Source: Hellea sp. (GTDB taxonomy: Bacteria; Pseudomonadota; Alphaproteobacteria; Caulobacterales; Maricaulaceae). Taken from it: 64,000 bases of DNA. The notes under the pieces were generated by a model, which did no database searches, was not told the DNA's origin, and was given only the letters and a program-made list of their open reading frames with translations. Positions 53,592 through 61,394 of this stretch are shown here, piece by piece (the stretch's first letter is position 1; every line of letters begins with the position of its first letter). Made by a program: the position numbers and the translations under genes. The DNA is taken from NCBI GenBank assembly GCA_013002305.1, contig JABDKG010000032.1:1-64000 (forward strand). Direction: 5' to 3'.

Positions 53592-55726
53592 GCCGCCCAG
53601 CCAAATCGGCGCCGTAATAATAGCGCCATTGACATAAAACCCGCTCCCAAAAGCATAAGGAAATTATGCGGACTGGCCGTTCCGGGAACGGGCAAAATCT
53701 TTTGCCGAGCGGCGTGCGGAGACATGACAGGCTGGGGTTTAGCATCAGCGATATTTGTTCCGGCTACCAGGGCAAAGTCCCACCCATTCGGCAGCATAGT
53801 CGGTACATTTTGCGCGCTCAGATTTTCGGAAATAGGCCGGCTCGGCGTGACGTCGACAGCGACCATGGACGTCAGGCGCGAAACAAGATGATATTTAAGC
53901 GCCGTATCAAGAATTTGCTGATCAATCTGTGACGCTGTACTGCGGCTGAACCGGTTCTCTTCAAGATCGGCGATCTTCCGCCGAGCCCACAGCACATCCA
54001 GTCCGCTTCCTGCTTTTAGGTCAGACCTAGTGACAGGCATTTGCCAATTTCGATCAGCGAGCCGTCCACTGAGCGTTAGCTGTACGGGTAGTTCCGCGAC
54101 CCTGGAAACCGTGACGACAGGCTGCCCATCATAAAGATCCGGAATACGTGATGGATATTGTTCAGAATCTTCGAGCCCATTCAAAGATAGGTTCGTTAAA
54201 ATAGCGCTATCAATATCGTCAAATAGCTCATCCATACGATCATAAACCTCGGAAGTGTCTCCGACGTTGACGAACTTGCCCCGGCCAAATTTAGCAGATC
54301 GCGACATGAAAAAATTATTCGGCGCGCTTCCGATTGCGACCGGAAATAGGCGGGCATCGCCGAGCTGGTCTTTGATAATCGCGAATAGCTGGGTCTCATT
54401 GCCAATATTGCCATCTGTGATGAAGATGATTTGGCCCAAATGACTATTTGGACGCCGCATCGTGCTGAGCGCAGTCTCCAATGCCGGGCCCATCATCGTG
54501 CCGCCGCCCGCAGATAGTTTACTGACAAAACTTTTACCAGAGGCGATATTGTCTGGAGTCGCCTTTCGCGGCGCAGAATAAAGGCTTGAATGAGAATTGT
54601 TAAATTCAATTATGTTGAACAAATCATCGGGCCCGAGCCGGTCTAGTCCCAGGATTAATGCGTCCCTTGCCTGCGAAATTGATGTACCTCCCATGGACCC
54701 GGATGTATCAATGATAAAGACTGTTTCGCGCGGATGAGTTTTGGTGTCCCCAAGGCCCTGCGACGCGGCGGGGGTTACCATAGTCATCACGAAATCTTCG
54801 CCGTTTTTTGTTTGGTGGTAAATTGCGGTATAAGGTTTGTCAGATGGCTGCGCTGTCCATTCGAGCAGAAAATCCCGGTTGGCCGGAACTTCGCCTTCAC
54901 TAAGCGAGATTTTTTGAAAATTGCCATCAAGGCCAACTGTGTGAATATCGTGATAAGGACTTACGATCGACATAATCGGAAAGCCCGGATCAAGATCAAT
55001 TTCGATAGAAACCGGCAACCGTGTATATTCGACGGGCTCAAACGATGGCGGCATGACGCGAGGCCGAATGCGATCTCGGTCAAGAACCGGATCAAGAACG
55101 GCCATGACATTGCCGTCGCGGCTCGCGACCTGTATGGTTTCAGCGGGCGGCGAGAAACGCGGGCCTACCGTCATTGGAAAACGCATTGAAAATACGCCGT
55201 CTTCCATTAGCGCCATATCTTGATATTCGATCTGGATCGCGACAGACTCGCCCGGGCCGATATTGGCGACACTGTTGGTGAAAATATTGGGCCGTTCCTG
55301 TGTCAGAAGGCTAGCTTTCTTGCCCTCGGACTTGGCTTTTTCATAGATTGCTTTGGCTTTCTTTTTTTCCTCGATTTGACCTTCGATCAATCGCCCGCCG
55401 ACCACCATTTTTAAATGATCAACAGCTGCCATATTGGGCAGTGGAAATATATAGACCCCCTCGACCCACACATCCGTATGATTGGTGAAAACCTGCGAAA
55501 CCGTCGCTCGGATTATCGGCCCGGAAATTTCCACATCAAGATCGGTTTTAACGAGTGGCGCCATCAAATACTCACCCGGCGTGTCGGTTTTCAGCATAAG
55601 GCTCCCGCTGTCAGCATCCGACATTCGGTAGCGCTCCGTATCGGATTGCGCGTGGGCGGCATTAAAAGAAGCGGCGAATAGGGTTGCGCCCATCAGGGCA
55701 TGAGCGAGCGGTTTGCGGACTGTCAT
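53588..55726 (-). CDS. Sortase target protein with VIT and VWA domains
   Basis: This 712-residue protein has a signal peptide (about 1-27, ending AHAQ). A VIT domain (about 45-180) follows with TNHTDVWVEGVYIFPLPN, then a VWA domain (about 335-510) with the metal site DTSGSMGG. A C-terminal sorting signal closes the protein: LPVPGTASP (678-686), a membrane helix, and RRRFG. This is the architecture of the marine sortase target family. The following gene is the matching class GN sortase. VIT-VWA proteins in animals are inter-alpha-trypsin inhibitor heavy chains; here a surface adhesion or matrix role is inferred. Confidence 0.92.
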   Translation of the reverse strand: MTVRKPLAHALMGATLFAASFNAAHAQSDTERYRMSDADSGSLMLKTDTPGEYLMAPLVKTDLDVEISGPIIRATVSQVFTNHTDVWVEGVYIFPLPNMAAVDHLKMVVGGRLIEGQIEEKKKAKAIYEKAKSEGKKASLLTQERPNIFTNSVANIGPGESVAIQIEYQDMALMEDGVFSMRFPMTVGPRFSPPAETIQVASRDGNVMAVLDPVLDRDRIRPRVMPPSFEPVEYTRLPVSIEIDLDPGFPIMSIVSPYHDIHTVGLDGNFQKISLSEGEVPANRDFLLEWTAQPSDKPYTAIYHQTKNGEDFVMTMVTPAASQGLGDTKTHPRETVFIIDTSGSMGGTSISQARDALILGLDRLGPDDLFNIIEFNNSHSSLYSAPRKATPDNIASGKSFVSKLSAGGGTMMGPALETALSTMRRPNSHLGQIIFITDGNIGNETQLFAIIKDQLGDARLFPVAIGSAPNNFFMSRSAKFGRGKFVNVGDTSEVYDRMDELFDDIDSAILTNLSLNGLEDSEQYPSRIPDLYDGQPVVTVSRVAELPVQLTLSGRLADRNWQMPVTRSDLKAGSGLDVLWARRKIADLEENRFSRSTASQIDQQILDTALKYHLVSRLTSMVAVDVTPSRPISENLSAQNVPTMLPNGWDFALVAGTNIADAKPQPVMSPHAARQKILPVPGTASPHNFLMLLGAGFMSMALLLRRRFGWAA

Positions 55727-55912
55727 AAATTCCTCCTATTGTCCGATAGAACCAATTGAATTTGTCGGCTTCGCGACGGGCTTGAGGCCGATTTGTGATT
55801 TGTCATGTCCAAATTGTGGCGGCGCACGAAATTCGTGCCAAATGCGAATCCTCTGGACATTTTCGGCGCGGGCAAAGAAGTTGGCGCAAATAAATCCTTC
55901 GGGGAGAGACAA

Positions 55913-57196
55913 ATGAAAAAATTACTTTGCGTCAGCGTTCTGGCTTTATCAGCGGTGCCGGCTCTGGCCCATGACGGCGCCCATACGCTAATCCACGCCG
56001 GCGACGTTTTGGCCGTGCCAGGATCGCCCGCTCAATCTAACCAAACCATAATTGTCGTTGACGGTATGATCGAAGATATTCAAGACGGGTTTTTAGAGGG
56101 CAGCGCAGAGGACACGATCATTGACCTGTCCGATCAATTTGTGATGCCGGGCATGATTGACAGCCATGTGCACCTTCGCGCGGAATGGAATCCCAATGGT
56201 CGCCTCGAGGGCGCAACGCTAGAGTCGGGTGACATCGCCTACAACGCAGCGGTCAATGCACGCAAAACACTCGAAGCCGGATTCACCGCCGTTCAAGACG
56301 TAGGCGGCCCTCCTGAAATTTTCGCTCTTCGCCGCGCGATCAATGCCGGTAAAATTCCGGGACCTCACATAAAAGCTTCCGGGAGTGCTGTATCTGTCAC
56401 GGGCGGCCACGGAGATGCTCACGGATATCGTAATGACATTTTAGAATTGTTCCATTCACCAACTATTTGTGACGGCGTAGCTGATTGCAGACGTGCGGTT
56501 CGCAAGGCTGTCAAAAACGGTGCTGACGTGATCAAGATCACCGCGACCGGCGGCGTTCTTTCCAACACTAATGCCGGAACCGGGCAGCAATTTTTCGATG
56601 ATGAGCTAAGAGCCATCGTTAAAACTGCTGATAAAATGGGCCGCAGGGTTACAGCCCACGCACACGGAAAAGACGGGATTGAAGCCGCGCTAAACGCGGG
56701 TGTCCAGTCGATCGAACATGGCACCTATTTAGACGCCGGAACCGCGCAGCTTTTTAAGCGCAAAGATGCCGTGCTCGTACCGACCGTACTCGCGGGTATG
56801 ACGGTCGTCGATTGGGCCGAAAATTACGATTTTCTACCACCAAACTCCGCCAAGAAAGCGCTCGAAGTTGGCCCGCAAATGCAAGACATGCTCAGCATCG
56901 CATGGTCAAATGGCGTAACTGTCGCTTTTGGGACTGACACTGGCGTTTCCCCGCACGGGGAAAATGCCCGCGAATTTGAATATATGCTCGCAGCAGGCAT
57001 GACCGAAATGGAAGCTATTCACGCGGCCACCGTCGTCGCCTCCAAACATATCGGAATGGGCGATCTGATCGGAACGTTAGAGTCCGGGAAGCACGCCGAT
57101 ATTATCGCCGTCGATGGCGACCCTCTGGAAGATATTTCTGAATTGTTAGACGTTGATTTCGTCATGAAAGGCGGCGTGGTTTACAAACAAGATTAG
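55913..57196 (+). CDS. Secreted imidazolonepropionase-like amidohydrolase
   Basis: This 427-residue metal-dependent hydrolase has a signal peptide (about 1-18, ending ALA). Metal ligands fit MIDSHVHLR (HxH), HAHGKDG, SIEHGTYLD and FGTDTGVSPHGEN (Asp). The C-terminal SGKHADIIAVDGDPLEDI is typical of imidazolonepropionase-like enzymes and secreted prolidase-like amidohydrolases, which cut dipeptides or xenobiotic amides. The ATG at 55913 has GGGGAGA upstream; the frame opens at 55805. It is divergent from the sortase target gene and followed by a lipoprotein PPIase gene. Confidence 0.9.
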   Translation: MKKLLCVSVLALSAVPALAHDGAHTLIHAGDVLAVPGSPAQSNQTIIVVDGMIEDIQDGFLEGSAEDTIIDLSDQFVMPGMIDSHVHLRAEWNPNGRLEGATLESGDIAYNAAVNARKTLEAGFTAVQDVGGPPEIFALRRAINAGKIPGPHIKASGSAVSVTGGHGDAHGYRNDILELFHSPTICDGVADCRRAVRKAVKNGADVIKITATGGVLSNTNAGTGQQFFDDELRAIVKTADKMGRRVTAHAHGKDGIEAALNAGVQSIEHGTYLDAGTAQLFKRKDAVLVPTVLAGMTVVDWAENYDFLPPNSAKKALEVGPQMQDMLSIAWSNGVTVAFGTDTGVSPHGENAREFEYMLAAGMTEMEAIHAATVVASKHIGMGDLIGTLESGKHADIIAVDGDPLEDISELLDVDFVMKGGVVYKQD

Positions 57197-57214
57197 GCGG
57201 GTCAAACTGCGATC

Positions 57215-58186
57215 ATGACCAAATTGACGAACAAACTTCTATCCAATATTTTTTTTGGCAGCGCGGTCCTCTTATCGGGTTGTCAAGCAAGTACGGACAC
57301 GGAAAATCAGGATACGCCAACGATTACTGAAGTTGCGGAATTTGATCCATCGACCATCCTAACCACAGGCGAGGCACTGAAAGCCGCCACTGATGAATAT
57401 TGGCGCGATTTGGATCCGGCTAATACGATCTATATGGAGCTGGAGAGCGGAACCGTCGTCATAGAGCTCGCCCCGCAATTTGCGCCAAATCATGTGACTA
57501 ATATCAAGACGCTGGTTCGCGAGAATTATTTTGACGATCTTTTCGTCATTCGCTCACACGATAATTATGTCGCGCAGTGGGGCGATGCTGATGAAGATAA
57601 TCCAAAATCATTTGGCTCGGCAAAGGCAACGCTCGATCCGGAATGGGTGCGGGATTGGCCGGATAATTTGCCGTTCAACGAGCTAAAAGACGGCGACATT
57701 TATCAAAAGCAGGCCGGCCTGTCCTACGGCTTTCCTGTCGCCGGTGATAAAAACACGAACAAAATCGGCATGGCTCATTGTTATGGTATGGTAGGCGTAG
57801 GCCGGGGCGGCGAAGCCAATAGCGGAAATGGTTCCAGCCTCTATGTTGTAACAGGTCATGCGCCGCGCCATCTGGATCGCAACGTTACCTTGGTCGGGAA
57901 AGTCCTGCTGGGCGTCGAACATTTATCATCGCTCCCGCGCGGAACAGGTCCGCTTGGATTCTATGAGACGCCGGAAGAATATGCGCCGGTTAAGTCAATA
58001 AGACTCGCTTCCGAGGTTGCGCCCGAAGATAGAATTAATCTGCAAGTGATGCGCACGGATACGACTGTTTATGAAGATTATCTCGACGCGCGGCGGTACC
58101 GCAAAGAAGAGTGGTTTCTTGATCCAGCCGGAAGGCTCGAGCTTTGCAATGCGCCCGTTCCGGTCCGGAAAAAGTCTACAGAGTAA
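57215..58186 (+). CDS. Cyclophilin-type peptidylprolyl isomerase lipoprotein
   Basis: This 323-residue protein has a lipobox (LLSGC, Cys23). The cyclophilin fold follows an N-terminal helical part: MELESGTVVIELAPQFAPNHVTNI, VIRSHDNYVAQWGD and MVGVGRGGEANSGNGSSLYVVTGHAPRHLDRNVTLVGKV. GVGRGGEANSG replaces the more common block before the active site. The first 70 residues and the last 80 extend beyond a normal cyclophilin domain. It probably assists folding of outer-membrane or periplasmic proteins. It lies 18 bp after the secreted amidohydrolase gene, so the two are likely co-expressed. Confidence 0.88.
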   Translation: MTKLTNKLLSNIFFGSAVLLSGCQASTDTENQDTPTITEVAEFDPSTILTTGEALKAATDEYWRDLDPANTIYMELESGTVVIELAPQFAPNHVTNIKTLVRENYFDDLFVIRSHDNYVAQWGDADEDNPKSFGSAKATLDPEWVRDWPDNLPFNELKDGDIYQKQAGLSYGFPVAGDKNTNKIGMAHCYGMVGVGRGGEANSGNGSSLYVVTGHAPRHLDRNVTLVGKVLLGVEHLSSLPRGTGPLGFYETPEEYAPVKSIRLASEVAPEDRINLQVMRTDTTVYEDYLDARRYRKEEWFLDPAGRLELCNAPVPVRKKSTE

Positions 58187-59095
58187 CTACCCTTCACGAC
58201 CAAAGTCGGGCTTTTCTGTGTCTTGACCCGCATCAATAATACGGCGTCTGATATCGCGAGTTTTGGAAAAATGCTCGAGTAAAGTATCGCCGTCTCCCCA
58301 GCGTATCGCGCGCTTAAGCGCTGACAAATCTTCGATGAAACGATCAACTACCTCAAGCACGCCATCTTTATTGTGAAGAAACACATCACGCCACATTTCC
58401 GGATCCGAGGCGGCGATCCTCGTAAAATCGCGAAACCCGCCAGCTGAATATTTGACAACGTCGTTTCGTGTCACGGTCTCCATGTCCATTGCCGTTCCAA
58501 CGAGCGTGTAAGCGATTAAATGTGGAACGTGAGAAGTCGTGGCTAACACCATATCATGTCGTTCCGGGTCCATGGTTGCGATTTGCGATCCCATTGCTTC
58601 CCAAAGCGATGAAAGCCGGGTCACCTCTTCTTCATCTGTGCCTTCAACAGGCGTAAGAATACACCAACGCTCCTCAAACAAATCAGCGAAACCAGCGGCG
58701 GGCCCACTATTTTCAGTGCCCGCAATCGGGTGGCCCGGAATAAAATGAATATCTGAACGCATGTTTGGCGCCAGCAATTTAACAAGACCAAGTTTGGTCG
58801 ATCCCACATCGGTCAGCACGGCTCCGGTTTTCATGGCTTTAACCACGTCTGGGGCGATCTCGTCCATTACACCCGGCGGCGTCGCAAGGACGACTAAATC
58901 TGCCGTGCCTATTTTGTTGTTGAAATCAGTTGAAACTGAATTGGCAACTCCAAGGTCTTCGAGCACTTTACAGGCATCCGCCGAAGCGTCAGCAATATGA
59001 ATTCGCTCCGCCAAATTCCGGGATTTAATAGCGCGCGCCATGGATGAACCAATCAGACCGCCGCCTATAATTAAAACACTATAATAGACAGTCAT
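58187..59095 (-). CDS. Prephenate/arogenate dehydrogenase
   Basis: This 302-residue NAD(P)-dependent enzyme has the Rossmann motif IIGGGLIGSSMARAIK (about residues 9-24), VVLATPPGVMDEI, VLTDVGSTKLGLV, HFIPGHPIAGTENSGP and RDFTRIAASDPEMW, all typical of TyrA/TyrC enzymes. It oxidatively decarboxylates prephenate or arogenate toward tyrosine. Whether it prefers prephenate or arogenate cannot be read safely. It follows the fused chorismate mutase gene by 3 bp, giving a two-step tyrosine branch. The convergent PPIase gene ends on the adjacent base. Confidence 0.93.
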   Translation of the reverse strand: MTVYYSVLIIGGGLIGSSMARAIKSRNLAERIHIADASADACKVLEDLGVANSVSTDFNNKIGTADLVVLATPPGVMDEIAPDVVKAMKTGAVLTDVGSTKLGLVKLLAPNMRSDIHFIPGHPIAGTENSGPAAGFADLFEERWCILTPVEGTDEEEVTRLSSLWEAMGSQIATMDPERHDMVLATTSHVPHLIAYTLVGTAMDMETVTRNDVVKYSAGGFRDFTRIAASDPEMWRDVFLHNKDGVLEVVDRFIEDLSALKRAIRWGDGDTLLEHFSKTRDIRRRIIDAGQDTEKPDFGREG

Positions 59096-59098
59096 AAT

Positions 59099-59887
59099 CT
59101 ATCCGATTTCAGGAAGAGCGCGGGCGATAGCGCCGATTATCTTGGCGCTTGGGTCGAGCACTTGAAGCGCCTCTATTTCTGCGCCGCCAGGTGATAGAAA
59201 TTCATCGACGCTAAGAAGCGCAAACTCTCCACTTTCGGCGCGAAGCTTTACGTTCAGGCCCGCATCTAACGCCGCCTTGGGCTGTTTAAGGGCAATTAAT
59301 GTCATGTCATCTCCGGATGGCAAAATGTCGGCTGTCGCTACAGCAACGGCAACCGGCCAATCGCTTTCCTCAACTCTGGGAAGGCCGGTCAAGATATGCA
59401 TATCTTCCATCGCGCCGCCTTTGCACAGGGAGGTCCACCATCTTTGCATACCGCCGGGCGCCGGAATGACTGCAACGCCTTCTTCTTCGGCATAAGCGGC
59501 GGCCAATGCGGCGCTCGTCGTTGGATATGATTTTGTCGGAAGTGCCGCGCCAAATCGGTCACGGACTAAAGACCAGTTCTTTAGCGCGTCACCTTCCAGC
59601 GACACGTGAAGCTTCATCGTACCTTGCAGCGCGCAGGATGCGCTCATCAATTCCGCCCAAATTCGAGCGACAAGATTTGCCGGCGTCCCGTCGGAGGCTT
59701 CGGCTAAATCTTTGACAAGGGAATGTTCACGAGAGGGACGCCAAAGCCGGACTCCGCTTTTGACTTTGCGAACTTGCCCCGCCAGTTCCATGCGTTTTGC
59801 AATTAACTCGAGCAATAAATTATCCACCCGATCAATTTCAACTCGGATATCTTCAATATTAGATAATTTTTGATCTTTACTCGACAT
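59099..59887 (-). CDS. Chorismate mutase with C-terminal PDT-like domain
   Basis: Residues about 8-95 form an AroQ chorismate mutase: IRVEIDRVDNLLLELIAKRMELAGQVRKVKSG, then RPSREHSLVKDLAE and RIWAELMSASCALQG. From about 100 to the end is a second domain with VSLEGDALKNWSLVRDRFG and AALAAAYAEEEGVAVIPA. It resembles a degenerate prephenate-dehydratase or periplasmic-binding-like fold, without a clear active-site motif. It makes prephenate for the dehydrogenase next door. The ATG at 59887 lies in the end of the methyltransferase gene (11-bp overlap). The C-terminal domain may sense amino acids. Confidence 0.82.
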   Translation of the reverse strand: MSSKDQKLSNIEDIRVEIDRVDNLLLELIAKRMELAGQVRKVKSGVRLWRPSREHSLVKDLAEASDGTPANLVARIWAELMSASCALQGTMKLHVSLEGDALKNWSLVRDRFGAALPTKSYPTTSAALAAAYAEEEGVAVIPAPGGMQRWWTSLCKGGAMEDMHILTGLPRVEESDWPVAVAVATADILPSGDDMTLIALKQPKAALDAGLNVKLRAESGEFALLSVDEFLSPGGAEIEALQVLDPSAKIIGAIARALPEIG

Positions 59888-60611
59888 GGGATTGATTGAC
59901 AGGTTTAGGCGCAAATATAGGCCGTTTTATCTCTTCTTTAGCGTTTCCGGACGGTTCCGCATAAAGCCGCTTGATAGCTTCGACAAGTACCAATCCGGAA
60001 AATCCCGGCCAAACGGTTTCACCGCAAGTTTCGGTGACATTTAAAACCGTACTTCCTGTCAGAAATTTGACCGGAGGAATATAAAGCGCGCCTGACCATA
60101 AAGTCGGTATGAACCGCGCGTCAGACAAGGCTGATTTTAGTTGGCTGCGACTAAACGGGCGGCCAGCCCCAAAGGGACTGCGATCTGTCCGCGCCCAAAG
60201 ACCGCTGCGATTGGCTGCTATGACGATGATGCGGCCTTCGGGCCGGGTGACCCGCCACAATTCTTGCAACAATTCAGGAAGCATGTTGGCTTCTTCGACG
60301 CCGTGCGCGACCAAAACATTGTCAAACTGCGCATCTTCAAATGGCAGCGAAATCGATTCCGTAAGACAAGTCATTACGCCTCGGCTAGATCTCTGCGCCA
60401 TCGCGCCCATAGCGCCGGGCATAGCTAAAACTACACGCTTGGCGCTATCCAGATAAGGCGTCACATAGGGGTAACAATAGCCATAGCCCAAAACATCACG
60501 GCCAGTCAGGTCAGGCCAGACTGTCGAGAGACGGCGTAGAACCATATTATTGGCGGCCCGTCCAAGGCGAGACGCGTAAAAACTCTCCAAATGTCTTACG
60601 TTTTGGCGCAT
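59877..60611 (-). CDS. Methyltransferase-11-like protein
   Basis: This 244-residue protein has the class I methyltransferase strand order: DVLGYGYCYPYVTPYL takes the motif I place with a weak glycine pattern, followed by SLPFEDAQFDNVLVAHGVEEANMLPELLQELWRVTRPEGRIIVIAANR. This resembles a group of alphaproteobacterial proteins lying next to gloB. The modified motif I leaves SAM binding uncertain. It overlaps the chorismate mutase fusion gene and is divergent from gloB, 51 bp away. The target is unknown. Confidence 0.75.
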   Translation of the reverse strand: MRQNVRHLESFYASRLGRAANNMVLRRLSTVWPDLTGRDVLGYGYCYPYVTPYLDSAKRVVLAMPGAMGAMAQRSSRGVMTCLTESISLPFEDAQFDNVLVAHGVEEANMLPELLQELWRVTRPEGRIIVIAANRSGLWARTDRSPFGAGRPFSRSQLKSALSDARFIPTLWSGALYIPPVKFLTGSTVLNVTETCGETVWPGFSGLVLVEAIKRLYAEPSGNAKEEIKRPIFAPKPVNQSHVE

Positions 60612-60662
60612 TGTGAATTAGCATAGCGGGGAAATCTTAAATGATAAGAGGAATTCGCGCAC

Positions 60663-61394
60663 ATGCTCGCCCCATTAGAAATCCATATGTTCCCGTGTTT
60701 GTGGGACAATTACGGCTTTTTGATCCATAGCCCTGAAACAGGTGAGACCGCTTGTATTGATACTCCGGAAGTCGACAAAATCATTCTTGCGCTTGAGGAA
60801 AAAAGCTGGAATTTGACCCATATCTGGAACACGCATCATCACCCGGATCATGCGGGCGGCAATCTTAAACTCAAAGAAATTTACGGGGCCAAAATTATCG
60901 GCTGCGAGGCTGATCGAAAACGCATTCCGGGTATAGATATCGGGATATCCGATGGCGATAGGTTTAATTTTGCCGGTCATGAAGTACAAATTATGGAAAC
61001 GCCGGGTCATACGATTGGCCACATCATTTATTATGTTCCGAGCGCCAAATCAGCATTTGTAGGGGACACGATTTTCGCACTTGGGTGCGGGCGTTTATTT
61101 GAAGGCACGCCAGTGCAAATGTATCACAGTTTAAGCCGGATTGCCGGGCTACCTGACGATACAGCGCTCTATTGTGCCCATGAATATACGCTCTCAAACG
61201 GAAAATTCGCGCTAACGGTTGAGCCCAACAATCAAGCTTTGATTGATTATGTGAAAGACGCGACGTCGAAACGTGAAGAAAATATTCCAACCGTACCTAC
61301 GACTGTCCTGGCGGAAAAATCAGCCAACCCATTCGTTCGTGCAGGCAGTGCAAAACGGCTCGGCGAAATAAGGAAAGCCAAAGATAATTTTTAG
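60663..61394 (+). CDS. gloB: Hydroxyacylglutathione hydrolase (glyoxalase II)
   Basis: GloB hydrolyses S-lactoylglutathione to lactate and glutathione. The zinc motif is THHHPDHAGGN (about residues 57-67), followed by TPGHTIGHI, FVGDTIFALGCGRLFEGT and CAHEYTLSN; PFVRAG lies near the C-terminus. The length is 243 residues. It is divergent from a methyltransferase-like gene. Its stop overlaps the convergent EAL gene stop as TTAG. Glutathione-linked genes near 9 kb (FrnE-like, MAPEG) are not linked to it. Confidence 0.95.
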   Translation: MLAPLEIHMFPCLWDNYGFLIHSPETGETACIDTPEVDKIILALEEKSWNLTHIWNTHHHPDHAGGNLKLKEIYGAKIIGCEADRKRIPGIDIGISDGDRFNFAGHEVQIMETPGHTIGHIIYYVPSAKSAFVGDTIFALGCGRLFEGTPVQMYHSLSRIAGLPDDTALYCAHEYTLSNGKFALTVEPNNQALIDYVKDATSKREENIPTVPTTVLAEKSANPFVRAGSAKRLGEIRKAKDNF

